Positions 14,001 through 29,000 of a DNA stretch of 64,000 nt are shown here, in pieces (the first letter of the stretch is position 1; each line of letters opens with the position of its first letter). The stretch covers positions 252,963 through 316,962 of the forward strand of contig JAVLUZ010000273.1 of assembly GCA_036768485.1 (NCBI GenBank), written 5' to 3'. The translations under genes and the position numbers were made by a program. The notes under the pieces were generated by a model. The model was not told where the DNA came from and searched no databases. It saw nothing but the letters and a program-made list of their open reading frames with translations. The DNA is from Mermis nigrescens (taxonomy: Eukaryota; Nematoda; Enoplea; Mermithida; Mermithidae).

Positions 14001-17000
14001 CATGCAAATTTTTGGGTGCTATTATATGGTATAGTAGCGTTTACGGCTAGGTAAAACAGGGTTTTTCGACCATTGCTAGTGTTTTTTAGCAAATTTCTGG
14101 GATTCTGATAACAAAAAATACTGGTCTTAAAACGGCGCGAAGCGCCGAAAAATTTGGTATTTTTGCTTTCTAAATGCAGTTTCTCCCATTATGAAGATAT
14201 AGAACAAACAATCACTCATTTCGGCGATAAACGTCGAAAATTATTGGGAATTTTAGACTTTTTACAATTTTGTCTTCCCAAAAATCTTTCTACAAGTACA
14301 AAGACGGTCCCGAAGTCTTTGTACATAGGAAAAAAACTTTGCCGAGTACAAAAAACCGTGACCCGAACCCGAAGATTCAAACATTCCAAACCCTAACCCG
14401 AAAAATTCAAAAGATCGAACCCGGCACATCCCTATTAATGACCCGAACTTGAGATTTGTTCACCATTGTACAAAATAAAGTGCATTTTTGACGTTTATGG
14501 ACATGCTATATTTAATAAGCTAATGAAATTCAAACTGTTCCGAAAAAATTTTTATTTTCTCTCAATTAGCTATGTAAAATGACGTGTTTTTGGCAGCGCT
14601 TACGCCAAACTTATAAAAAATAACTAATCCCAAGATTTTTAATCTTTTTCTCTCAGGGATCCTTGTGAACAATGAAAATATGTTTTCATTCCGAAAGGAA
14701 GGTCCAGACCCCCTACCCCACACGGCTGGCTACGCTCCTGCATTTAACCAATCATATTTTCCTACTTGAATGTTTGAATCGGTCATCGGTTGAATGGCAC
14801 TCAGTGCAGAAGCTTTGCGGAAGCCTGGACTCGGAGCCAGACCCACTTCATTTTTTACACGATCGCAATTGGGCAAGATTTTTGACTTTGAAGGAGGAAT
14901 GCCGAGTGCTCCTGTGTCTTGGTGATTCACAGGCATGAGGCTTCTTTCCGGAGACACTACTTTATTCCCATCATCACGATTCCCCTCCTGATTGGTCATT
15001 CTAAATTCGACTTTACGAGCTGTGTCCGCGCGAATCGTTTTTAGCTAAAAAATTTAATATGGCTTAACAACTGCGATATAAGCATACATGATCTTTGAGA
15101 GAGGGTGGGGGTTTTTGACCCCAAAATTTTTTTCACTCCTTACCACCCCTTCCCCAGGATCGCGATTTCCCGAAAAATTCAAAGAAGTTCGTAGAAAAAG
15201 TACTGTTTTCAGCGTTTTCAGCTATCTATTTGCTCAAGAGCGTCAAATTTTCGGCGCTTCGCGCCATATACTCATTTTATGACTATATTTTCTTCAATTT
15301 ATTCGATTTTTTTATTTTTTTCAAATTTTTAAAATATTTTTTGTAATCTAGAAAGATAGAGCATCATCACAAACGCAGAAAAATGATGATGTTCGGCATT
15401 TTTGAGCCCATAAAATTTCAGCCCCCCAAATTCCCATGCTGTGCATGTCTGTATATAAGTCAGCATTTTCTGCGACTTATTTCAATTCGAATTCAGAAAC
15501 TAGCTAAGCGCACTAAAATGCAAACGAAACTCAAATAGGAGGGAAAACGTGTTGCATTACGAATATATAAAAAGACGACATGGTTTTTTGATCCGCTTCT
15601 GTTGCTTTTTTTAAATAAATTAATCGAGACGCATTCACAAGTTAAATCGGTTTTTTGGAATTCTCAACTGTCACAAGACGACAAAAAATGATCGGCTCAA
15701 TGAGAAAGCTTCGCTGTCTGTACAGGCAAGCTCTCGCGGCAATTTAATTAATAAATGTGCTTTGGATATCTGATGTGACAAAACAAACACGAAAAAAACA
15801 CCAAAATATAAATTCTAAGGTATCTGAGCTCCAATCCCATCCCTGCCCATGTGTGTTCCCCCTCTTTCCCCATCATAAGCTGATTTTTACCACTCCCCCG
15901 ATAGCCAATTTTAGGCGCTTTCTTGCCATTTTTGTACATTAATAGAAGGCCACCTATGCCTCTGAAAATGGCCGACTGCTTCCAACCACACATGGTCGGG
16001 GGGTTTCACCATACGTGGGCAGCAAGAAAATTCTGGGGGTGCAAGATTTTTGAAGGCCAAAAAATGGTCTTAAAAATGGTGGTATGGCGATAAAAACACC
16101 ATTTTTCGACGTTTCTCATCAAGCACTATCCATTGGCATCAAAAAATTGCGAAAAAACGAAAATTTTTTTTCAAAAATAGAATTCTGGGGGGTATTTTGA
16201 TTTCTGGGGGTATTTTGGTTTCTGGGGGTGCATACCCCCCAAACCCCCCACGCCCACACAGAATTTGCGATTTTCAAAAGTTTCCAAAAAAAAATTTCCT
16301 GGAAATTCGTAGAAAAGTTGCTTTTTTAAGCCGTTTAAGCTACCTATTTGCTCAAAAGTGTCGAATTTTCGCCGCTTCACGCCATATACTCGTGTTTTGA
16401 CTATATTTTGTTCAATTTGTTTGACTTTTGATTTTTTAAATTTTTTTATTTTTATGAACTGGAAAGATAGAGCATAGTCATAAACGCCGAAAAACGATGT
16501 TTTTGACGCGTATAAACCATTTTGAGGCCCAGAAAAAGCACTTTAAAATTTCAACCCCTACAGGATTCCCATACTGTGCATGTCTGCCCCAAGCCGAAAT
16601 TTCGAGTCATCAAATGGTATATCTGTGAGTGTGACTAAATGACTTGCGTCACGCATTAGCGATTACCCAATATGCAACAAAATTCAGGAACTGGTAAAAA
16701 AAGTGAAAAAATGATAGCGAAAATGGGGACGAAAATTAACATGTATGGCCTTCTTTGATTTGAATAACCTGTGTTATCGAAGTCGAAGTCCGTTTTAATA
16801 TTATTTAAGCATAGAAAACTAAAATGAAATCCGTTAAATAGTTGAAAAAATGTAATTTTAAAAATGCATACACCATATACAATATAATCTAAACGAGTTC
16901 AATGCACTTTTTATAGTTCGTGCTTTCATGAATAAATGAGTTAGTTCACCGTTATTTTAAAATTAGTCATTTTTACGCGTACGACTTAGAACGTGCATCA

Positions 17001-20000
17001 AGCGATTGGCGTAATTAATGGAACTTTTTGATGCACTAAATATGGAATATTCAACATTCATAGCAAAGCGTTCAATATTTTCCTCCCTAAAAGATGAGTA
17101 ACACACAGTCCAAGCTCTGCACTATAATCATATATGATCTTGGGATGGGTGACCATAAGTGGGCAGCACCGAAATTCGGAGGAGGGTGCAGGGTTTCCCA
17201 AAGGTAAAAAAATTGTCTTAAAATGGTAGTATGGCAAAAAAACACCATTTTTCAACGTTTCTTATCGAGCACTATCCATTGGCATCAGAAAATTGCGAAA
17301 AAAACAACAAAAACTTTCAAAAATTGAATTGGGGGGGGTATTCGGCCTTCTGGGGGTGCATACCCCCAAACCCCCACGCCCAAGAGTGTGGTTGACCCCC
17401 AGAAAGTTTTTCATCCATCAGAAATTTTTTCACCCCCTAGAATACGCGATGTTCGAACAAATTCTCAGAAAAGATGCTATTTTAAGCGTTTTAAGTATTT
17501 ATTTGCTTAAAAGTGACAAATTCTCGGCATTTCGCACCATAACTTATTTTTTGACTATGATTTGTTCAACTAACTCGAACTTTTTTCTTGTTTTTCCGAA
17601 TTTTTTGAAATATTTTTACGCTCTAGCTTTAGAAAAATAGAGCAGCGCCAGAAACGTCGAAAAATTTTGTTTTTGACGCGTTGTCACCATTTTTCAGACC
17701 GAAAGTGCATTTTACAATGTCATCATTCCCCAGAATTTCCATTCTGAGCATCTTCTAACCGTTAGTGGCAAAGTTTAGTCAATTTCTGGGTTTGTATTTG
17801 TTAAAGCGTATTTCTTTATTTTAATTTTTTGTTTCATTTTTTTGTTTGCTTTTTTCATAATTGTGCGCCATCAGACTCCCAAAATTGGCTGCTGCCCAGG
17901 TACGGTTACGTAAGTAGCTCTCTGTATTACTTGCCTTAAAAAATGTCTGAAGTTTCAAAGAGCAAAAATGTCCAAAATTTTTAGTGCTTCGTGCATAAAT
18001 GTTAGACGGGGAATTCCCCCCACCCAAAGTCGATCATTCTCCATCGCCCCTCTAAGCCAGAAAATTTTTGACCTCCCCTTCGAATTTTTAGAAAAAATCT
18101 AATCGTACCATTATGAGTCATGGTGTTCGTACATATTTTCAAAGCTCCAAAGTTGAGTCGAGAAGCCTTATGGCTTACGAGCTAAGTGCGTCCAAATATA
18201 ATACATATTAGCGATCCACACCAATTGAATAATTTACTGCACATTTTGTATGCAGGAGCTCCGAATTTGAGTCAAAAAATGAATACGGTTAAGATGTAAA
18301 AATCATTTTATGCCTATATCGTAATGTTTTGTTTCATCGCTTATACGGAGCCTCAATTACCGAATTTAAAATTTGTCATTAGAACTAAAAATGTATCGGG
18401 GCCTGGCCCCGGGGCCTGTGAAAGACGAAAAAATGATTAAAATACGAAAAATTAATTTCTTTAGTCGAATCATACAACGTAATATTTATTTATTTACAAA
18501 CACTAAGCTACATAGCGTTAAAATTTAACTTAGACTACTGTTCCACGCATACATGGGCAAGGTAGAGGTGACCAGAGAGGGTGAAATTCAGGAATGGTCA
18601 TATAGTGAATTGTGGTCATTGTTTTTCGTGCAAGGTCTCTTTGTATTAGTGCAGAGACGATCCCCAAAGTTAATGTAGTATGGTAGAATAGCACGTCATG
18701 TGCGGTAAAATGGGTTTCTTGACCCTTATTAGTGAAGGTTGGCCAATTTACAGAGTTTCCAACGATGAAAAAAGAACAAAAATTTATCAATACGGCGCGA
18801 AGCGCCGGAAAATGTTGATACTTTTACTGTTTTAAGGTAAAATTTTCGGCCTTTTCTTCGCAGTAAGCTCAAAATTGTCTTGCAGCACCTTTCGTTTTCT
18901 CAAAACCGCCTGACAGTACATGATTTTCCAGAACCTTAGGTAGGGGTAATACCCCCCATTCATCCCCCTATGCCCGTGTGTGGTTCTACGCTCTAAGTGA
19001 ATGATTTTTGGTTAGTAGAAACATGTTTTCACCTCAATAATTTTATGTTCATATTCTATAGAGAGGTATTTTATGCCCGTAGTTCAATTACTTTAAAACC
19101 AGCGTGCCTTCAAACCTTTTTCTGTCGGTAAAGCTCTGAGCTGCTTATTTTTCATGCTATGTATGTATTTGTGACGTTTTGCATTGTTCTGTCTTGCTCG
19201 GCTCTTCCTTCCATTGCATTAGCATCAATCGTCAGAAATCCGTATTTTAGCATAATTTGTTTTTCATACCTAAAGCTTGTTTTCATTCATTATCTATTCT
19301 ATTCTTTTGTTTATTTATCTTTTAATCATGTTTCTTTTTATGTCTTTCATTCATTATAGCATTATTTAATTGCCTACAATAGTGATACTGAGATGCTAAG
19401 TCTATACAGGTATAATATGGATACATGATGTATCTTTATAGGTATAGTCATGGGCGTAAGCAGGGGCGGGGGCAGCCGTACCCCTTTAGCCCAAAAATAA
19501 TTTTGAAAAAGTAAGATAATGCATGGAAGATGGAAATTGGCATCTTTTCATCGAAAAATAGCAACATTACCGGCGCTTCGCACCGTAGAATCATTATTCT
19601 CGTTAATTTAGGTCCAAGCGCTGCCAAAAAACGTAATTTTTCATAGCTTATTGACATAGAATGAAATTTTTCGAAAAGTTTAAAATTTACGAGCTTAACG
19701 ATCAGACGCATGTTCGAAAACGTCAGAAAATGTTTTTTATTTGGTGCCCGGCGAACAATTTTCGAAATATGGGTCACCAATTTTGGACCGCGCCCCTACT
19801 TTAAAAAATCCTGCGTACGCCCCTGGGTATAGTGTATACATATTGCACAAGCCCAGGCTAGGCCCGGCGAAGAAGGCGGCCCCGGCACATCTCTAATTAA
19901 AACCCACATTTCCTTAATTGAAAGTAAAAAATCGAAAATTTTAGAGGCTTCGCACAGTATTCACAAATTATGTATCTTTTACCGTCAGAGGCCCTAAGGA

Positions 20001-23000
20001 GACCAAGGAAGCTAGAAACATGCTACGTAACGCATCAATAAGCTACTTTATAACAACTACACTAAAATTCGCATGTACCGTATACACAGTGACGGATCTA
20101 GGATTTTTCTAGGGGGGGCGGTATCCCAACTTTTCCAAAAACAGGCAAAAACAGGTCCAAAAATTTGCCCTTACCGCGCGAAATAGCATTTTTTCGGTCT
20201 TTTACATTGTATACTTTTACATAAAATCACTTTTGACGCAATATGTTTTTTTAATTTTAAAATTTTCGACAATTTTGCGCAAAAAAATTATTAAATTTCT
20301 TTCGACTTTAACAAAAATCTAGTGCGAAGAGCCAAATTTGTGAGATCAAGGCGGATAGACATCTAGAAGCATGATTTACTACTTGATTTCCTGTATTTAT
20401 AGAATTTGATGCGAAAAAGACATTTTTAATTGAAAATAGAAGGAAATTATGCAAAAATAGCTGTTTCTGCTCTTAAAATTATTTTGAAAGCTAAATGAAC
20501 AGAAAATGGCTTCCAGGTCGCCAAGAAAGTAACTAAATGTCATTAATAGGTATCATCCGGCGCGTAGCACCGGAAGAATTTGAGAAATATTGGTCACTGA
20601 CGGCCAAAAATCATTGCAAATTGCATATCCATTCTTTATATCGCCAAGTATTTTTGGCCAATGGGAGGCGGTCCCCCCGCCCTACCCCCTTAAATCCGCC
20701 CCTGCGTATACATGGAGTTTGATTATTTGTACCGGAGGATCTGGGACAAAAATTGATAGAAGCATACTCGTATGTACATACAACAGAAGGGAGGGGTTTG
20801 GAGGGATACCTCAACCGAAGTCGGTCATGTCCCCCACCCCCCCCCATAAGTCAGAAAAGTTAAGTGGCGAAAACTTGCGTTTTTGGCTATTTTGAGGTGT
20901 TTTTTCAGCCATTTGTGGCCAAAAATTGGAGGTCGTTTATCCCCCCCCCAAAAAAAAAGATTAGGTCCCCACATAGACGCACAAGGTTAGGCTTGGCAGG
21001 GGAGGGGTAATATCCCGAAAATCCAGATCAGTAAATTTAGCGTTCACGATTTTTTTGCCGTTTAAACCACCTAAATAGTCAAAATAACCTACAAAAGATT
21101 GTTTTCGTAGGAATATCGCACTTTGTCCATTTTGACTGCACTATATCACATTTAGCAATAAAAAATACAGAAATTGGTCAATCTTGGGCGCTTTTTGAGT
21201 AAAAAGTAAATAAAAATATACTAATCCGGGGCGAAGCGCCGGAAAACTTTTGACATTTCTACTGCTTTTGAACTCAAAAATGATGCGAAAAACATTCCAT
21301 CAGCTCAAAACCACCGGACAGTACCTGTCTGGCTGGCCCCTCAGCAGGGAGTAATACCCCCTCACCACCCCTATGTGCATGTATGGTCCCCATCCAAAAC
21401 TTTGAGCCATTATATACCTGGACAGGAGTGAATAACTGTGTTTAATACGTTTCCCGACGGAAGGTGCTGAAGCTTTTTAAAAATAAATTTTCGATTAAAA
21501 ATTAATCTTCAGCCGTACTTCTGTATTCACTGACAAGAATTAACTTTTCGTTTTCTTAAATTAAAGATTTCACTAGGACACACACAGTTCCCGCAACGGG
21601 ATTTGAATACTTATTTAATAATCCGTTCGAGTCGGCTCCTCATAAAACAGAAAATACGTAGTTATTTCCTTATTTCCGAGTTGAGCATACATTAGAAATA
21701 AAACCAATGAATCGCATACAAGCGACACCGATAAATGAAAGCTTACTGAGGAAATCCAGAGCATTTCTGCGAATTTTCCTCTAAAGCTTCTAGCACCTTT
21801 GAAAATGAGTGTTCTCTAGTCTAGAAGCGATAAAAAAGTACGAGTGTCAAAAAGCGCTTTATTTGTGTATTCTCACAACATATGCACACTAGTAACCAGA
21901 CATTCACAGCATGGGAATTCTGTAGGGGGATGGGGTGATTTTAAAGTGCTTTTTTGGGCTCTAAAATGGCAAGTATGCGTCAAAAACATCGTTTTTCGGC
22001 GTTTCTGACGATGCTTCACCTTTCTGAGGCATAAAAACATAAAAAAATTCGAAAAAATAACAGAACTCGAATAAGTTGAAAAAAATAGTCAGATCACGAG
22101 TAACTTTTGAGCAGATAGATAGCTAAAAACGCTTTAAAAACCACCTTCCCTACGAATTTTCAGAAAATCTTGGGGAACTTCCGAAAAATCGCGAATTCTG
22201 GAGGGGTGAAAAAATTCTTGGGTGAGTGAATACCCCAACCCTTCAAGATCATGCATGCTAGTTACACGTTGACAATTGCATTTTTCCATCTTATATTCTT
22301 TTAGTCCGATAAGATTGGTTTCAAAGTTAAGATCCATCTAGCAAGTGGGTGCACGTCAGTGCGCATACATACATACATGCACACGATAAAAAGTTTTAGG
22401 ACTGGGAGGTAAATTAATATTTAATTTTGCTATTTAATGTCATATTTTGATATTTAATTCGTTGTATTTTGCCCATCATGAATTTTTGTGATTGTTTGCA
22501 TGAAAGCAAATAAAAATAAGGGCTATGGAATGAGCTGTAACATCAGATGAGTACGAAAACTGGAAGAAAAGTGTCTGGATGAACAAACTGAACTATCTAC
22601 TACTCGGAAAATAAGAATTTGTACTTGAAATTACACTTTTACACGTGTACATACTTATCGGTTGACAATTTTTTTCATGGTTCGAGCAATAGATTTGGTC
22701 TCAAACGGCCTGAGAGGGATATTAGTTTATAAAGTCCTAAAAGGTAGGAGATACCCCTCAAACACCCCAATGTGCATGTTTGTCAGTATGCGCTAACAAT
22801 AACGGATACACTTAATATGTAAATTTCCATTTATTTAAGTACTTACGGTAATTGGCAACTTTTCTACGCGATTGCTGCCAGCTTCGATTAAGCGACTATT
22901 ACGTTCCAACCCTGAATACAGTAATCTACTCGAAATCAGGGTACAAATATGCAATGAAAATAAAGATCTGATAGATCACTTTTTCTTTCTTCTGCCATGG

Positions 23001-26000
23001 ATTTTTCCATCGTTTTCTTTTTATCGATTGACGTCTAGATTATATAAAGAGACTGCAATCAGCAAGCAAATAAAAATAACCTAAAGTAACGCTTCAGACA
23101 TAGATCTGTAAGATCCGTCCTTTTTGAGTTTATACATACCGTTTGGTGCAGGATTCCTGTTTCGCAAAAAAAAGTTCCAAAGGCTGTCTCTGTACACTTC
23201 GTGTACACAATAAATTTAAGCGTATTTAATAAAATGTGTTTAAAAACGCATTTTAAACGATAAATCTACGTTTTTGAAACATTGAAAAAATTTGTCTGGA
23301 TATTTTAGCTATAAGCGTTTTGGCATTCGTAGCCAATTTTATGAGATAAATTTAAAAGGAAACTAAAACGATGGTACGCATTTCCGTTGAAAAATCTGTA
23401 TATTTAAGGTACATAAAGTATATGTACTTAGCAAGTTTGACTTGCACATGATAAAATTTCAATGAATCTTAATCTAAATTAGAAGTTCCAAATCCAAGTC
23501 AGTATACTATAGCTTTATGAGTCAATAATGGCGTGTTTATAACAAAAGAGTGAAGCACGTTGTTGCGCATTATGTACGTACCTTGCTAATTATACTGATT
23601 TATAAATAAGGTTTGTTCATGAATTAAATCGGTTTCGTGATTTGAGCACCAACAATTTATAAAGAGTCGGCCGAACCTGACGCCGCTTCCTGAATTCTTC
23701 TTCAATCAATTTGCATCTTTCCATTTTTTCTCTGATTGATGCTCGTTGTTCGACTACGTCAGAATCGTTTTCATCATAATACCTAATAAAATGAGGGCCA
23801 GTTGTATAGTGAATGATTAAAGTTTACTAAGCAGCTTTACCCTAATACATTATGTTACTACTTTCAATCATATCTTTTTAAAGCACGCCCCTCTTCACAC
23901 TCATTCGTGCCTAATCGTATGTACATATTAACTAATTGCGCATTTCATTTTTTATCACTTAAGATAGAATGAGACACTTGATTTCGTCCCTAAAAATTTC
24001 GCTTTTTTCGTATTTTTTAATGTCAGTAGAAAGTGTGTTTAGAGAAATATCGAAGACGGACGCTGACGAATTAATCCACTTTTGAAAACAAACAAACAAA
24101 CTCTTTTCCGCATTCTAAAGTTTTTAATTCAAAAAAGCGAAGCTAAACATATAACGAATGAATAACACTGTATAAGATACATACATATATATTCTATCGC
24201 TTTCTATTAATCGTTTAGCTCATTACGTCTAAAATGATGACATAAATCCATCGTGAATAGCGAGGAACTAACGACGTTTTGAACGCAGATATGCCTGTAG
24301 AGCTTGGGGCATATATGTAAAAGGTGGGATGGGTGATCCCCCCACCCAAAGTCAGACGTCCCCCCATCCGCCAAAGCCAGGAAATTTTTGACTCTCCCCC
24401 AATTTTTCGAAAAAATTAATTTTTTAGCCGTTTTTTATGCGTTTTTTGGCCGTCTTTGGCCAAAAATTAGAGGTCATTTACCACCCCCCTAAAAATGGCC
24501 AGGACTACCCAAATTTCAAGCCATTACATGTATGCTTGGGGGTCCAGCAGACAGAATGGAAAAATTGGAAATTTTCTGGGAAAAATAAAGCAGACCAACC
24601 TTACTGCGAATGTATGTTTTTGAGTATTACATTGTATGCGGGTAATTCATGCCGCATTGGGAAACAGGGAATCGACCAGATAAATCAGCGCATTTAAGTT
24701 GTACTGCATTGACAGCCTCATGTTTGGTAATAGTACATATAGGCATACATGTAACAGGGAGGATGGGGCATCCAATATCCAAAGTTAGTTGTCCCCCATC
24801 AGTCTTCCTGAAAAATTTTGACTCCTCCAGATTTTCGGGAAAACGTTAGCCGTGTTTGCGTGTTTTTTTGCCAAAAATTGGACGTCATTTACCACTCCCC
24901 CACATAAAAATGGTCGGGGACTCCGCAGCCGAAATTTCGAGCCGTTACAAGTATGCATATCGATATCTATATTTTCGCTTACGTGTCAGGGCCTGTTCTT
25001 CCGCCTCCGTAAAGCTCTGATCCTTCTCCATCGACAAGCTCCGAAACAGCAGTCTTTAGAGAAATATCCTTGCTGTGCCACAGCTTGACTAGCAAATTCC
25101 ATGCTTTTGGGTCCAGACAATAATCACACATTTTTTCGCATTTGGGCCTTTCGTCCCCGAAGAATTCGGCAATTGATACATGGCGGCACCTGAATACAGC
25201 CTTGTTTGTTTAAATGTACTATACATACATACATAGTCTATATAAGCAACACTACTAAAGTAAAAAATTGAATTTAGCAAATCTTTAGTGCACAGATTAT
25301 GGTATATTTTATGAAAATCTTGCCTGAAGAATATTTAAAATTTTATTGTGCATGCCGTGGAAAGAGTTCATAAGTTGAGCTAATCTTGAAAAATTTGAAG
25401 ATTAGTTGCATTCGACACATAAAAATATGCTTCTTTTAAATGAGCGAAAAAATTTGGCCACATCAGTCAATCATGCACTATGGCGATTTGTTAACACCTT
25501 ACATACTTCGATACTGTTTAGACCCGGGGTTTCTGCAATACTTGTTATTACTAAGTACCTATTTGGTACCCTATTTTGACAAAATCTCCAGTCGGAAAAA
25601 ATTATTAGCACATTAGATGAACCCTGGAGTGGGAACCATAGGTGGGCAGCACCAAAATTCTGAGGGGTGTGTGTGCGTGCAAGATTTTTCAAAGGTCAAA
25701 AAAATGGTCTCAAAAATGGTAGAATGGCAAAAAACACCATTTTTCAGCGTTTCTCATCGAGCACCATTCATTGGCACAAAAAAATGCGAAAAAAACAAAA
25801 AACATTTTCAAAAATTGAATTCTGGGGGATGTTTTGGTTTCTGTGCGAGTATTCGGCCTTCTGGGAGGTGCATATCCCCAAACCCCATCACATGCCCACG
25901 TGTGGTGGGAGCTCCTCCCTACTAAATGCGAAAACAGCAAAATATCGTCAAAAGGGTAAGACAATTATTGACATAATTGAACAAGCTTTTAGGATTTAGA

Positions 26001-29000
26001 CAATATCGAGGTAGGGTGCAAACAAATGGCTGGAGCACAACCGGTTAGATGGAAAAAATTTTTACATGATTTAAACAAGGACATTTTTATCTATCTTATG
26101 ACATTGGACTTAAAATTTTAATTCAGAATCGCTCAAGTCATGGCTGGTCACGTTTGGATGTAAATCCGTTTTTGACCCACTCTGGATAGTTATTATGTAT
26201 GTATGTACAAACAACGGGGATGACGCGGTATCTACGAGGGTAACACGGACTGATACCATAGATACAAGGTCAGGATGGCCAGCGAGGGGTGAAATCCGCT
26301 ATTCGTACTACAGTCATTGTGTTTATTACGTCACTTAGGTTAAAATTGCTTGAAAATACAATATTTTGGGCCGCAATCGCCCGACAGTACCACCTATCTT
26401 TTGGACCCTTCAGCTCCTCTCACGTTTTCGTAAGTGCATATATGAGTGGTGCGGACAACCATGTTTGAGCATGAAGAACATTTTCTGCACCATTTTTGGG
26501 GGCAAAGGGAGTATAAAGCAAAAATTTGGATTATAATCTTGTGTACTGATAAAATTTTCAAAATTGTAAAATTAAATTGACTAATAAGTCAAAATTTTTC
26601 GCTTCAGATTAATAAATTTCGAAATTTTTATAACGTTTAAAACTGATAAAACGCAGTCAAACTGAGCTGAAAAATGCGATCTCGCCGCATAGAAGCGTAG
26701 GATATTTTGTCCGTTTCCGTCATTTGACAAACAAAAGAACACTAAAGTTCTAAATTTTGGATACGCATCAAAAATTTCCGTAATACAAGCATTATTTTAT
26801 TTATTGCTAATTTTAATTCATTCGAAAAATTTTATTTGAAAAATATTTGGAATCAGATTACGCGACGCATTGCATAAATATGGTTCTAAATTGATGAGAA
26901 ATATGTAAATGCTTTCAGCGTGCTAAAAAATTGCCCGAAATTTACTATTCTACAACTGTTAGACTTGCTTTGATTCTTCAAACATGTTTACGACTTTCTT
27001 AAACGACTCATTCAGAGATTCCACAAGCTGACGCTGCTGTCCAATTGTCAGATCTTTACGTTCCTAAAATATAAATGCGAATTATCAAAGTATAGGTACA
27101 TATGTAAAAATTTGTGCTTTTAATATTATCTGTGCATGTGGTATGTACAGTGTGAAGTTTGCTGCACGGACAAAAGGATAAATTTTTATAACAACACATA
27201 CGTACATATGTATGCATGTACAGTGCTCGCCACTAAATTTGAATAATAAAGAACCGATTGACTTTATTTCGGAACGCTTTTTCACAATCTGATCGCCGGA
27301 GACCTAAAGAGTATCCTGACATGCTTTACTTCAAGAACATGCGACCCAAGCAGGGCGAAATGCCGGTTAGTTTTAAGAAAACAAAACCTAAACGCTTAGG
27401 TCGGACCATTTACACTCAGCGCGCGTACAGCATACTATTATTGATTGTACTCGTGCAATTCGTATGCATATATTATGTACATATTGCGCATACGTGCGTT
27501 ATCATCAGGCGTCTATTTAAGAACGCGCTGAGTCGTAAACGGACCGACCTAGGCGTTTAAGTCGCGTTTTCTTAAAGTAAAGCATGTCAGGAGCAGTGTT
27601 TTTTGTACAAGGTCCGTTTGTACATGTACAAAGATGGTCCCTAAAAATCATTGTACATTTTGTACACACAAATTTTAGGTACTATAATATGGTACGATAG
27701 CGATTTTAGTGTGGTTAAAACAGAGTTGTTCGACCTTTGGTAGTGTATTTTAGCTAATATCTGGCTTTCTGGGGGCAAAAATCACTAAAAATCGTCTTAA
27801 AACGGCGCGAAGCGCTGAAAGATTCGACATTTTTTCTTTTCAAATGCAATTTCTGCCTTTATAAAGATATACAGAACATACAATTACTCATTTCAGTGCA
27901 AAGCGCCGAAAATTTTTGCGAATTTCAGACCTTTTTTGCAATGTCTTCCCAGAAATCTTTGCACATGTACAAAGACAGTCCCGAAAAGTCTTTGTACATC
28001 GGGAAAAATCTTTGCCGAATGCAAAAAAAACACTGGTCAGAAGACACTTTTCTCTGGCGATTAGGTCGTGAAAAAGCGTTCCTGAATAAACTCAATCGGT
28101 TCTTTATTATTCAAATCTTGTAGCGAGAAATTTCTGATAAAGACCGGTATAAGTAATCAATTTGCAAAAAAATCATTTAGGTCTCAAATCGGACAATTAC
28201 GAACCCGGTAATTCTGAGGCAGAGAAACGTATGCGCAATGCAAGGTATGAATAGATTTATTGCTAAGTGCCCTCTTTGCATACATAAAACAAGTCAAATT
28301 AAGGAGTAAATTACGTTGGATATTCATTTTTTAAATAAATTACAAAATAAAATACATATGTAAAATACAAAAGATAAGAATATAAAAGGAATGCGAAAAT
28401 GAAATTATAAATTAAGAACCACGTGCTTCATTTACAGACAATACAAAAATAACTTACCCTATACTTCAAGAAGTCTTGGGTCAACAAGTATCCAACTATG
28501 TTTCGTTCTGTTGTACTGTAGTAAATTCTACAATAAGATTTGAGCCCATCACGACCGGCGCGACCAGATTCTTGATAATACGAGCTAATAGAAGTTGGCA
28601 AAGACCAATGAACAACGACCCTTAAAATATTGTTCAACCAACCTTTAGCTTTCTGTTGCCAAGCCAGGTCTAATTATACTCGAATTTCACTCGTCACAGT
28701 CATCCAAGAAATTTGTATGCGACCAGTGATCGGACCGATGGTACTTTTTGGACCTGAGGCCAAGGCAGTCTAAAATTCTTGCCTCGGCCAAGGGTCGTGC
28801 CGAGGGTAATTTACATGTATGTATGGTTATTTATGAGGTCTAGTCTATGAAATGTCGATAGGAGGATACAAATGAGTCATATAAAGTTATCATGTTGCAA
28901 TGTCCACAAGTGGGAAATAAGGTTAGATTCAATAATTAAATTGAGAAAAATCATTTTATGAGATATTTATCAATACTTTTAACTTTTATTTCTGTAAATA

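Noticed and set aside
17058..17255. Possible small RNA gene or exon at 17058-17150 minus
   Set aside because: The segment is part of a hAT5 copy plus the MITE inserted in it.
19160..19260. Minus-strand frame with [18 protein letters not shown] as the missing RECQL5 KIX exon
   Set aside because: No good splice sites and only scattered identities; probably chance.
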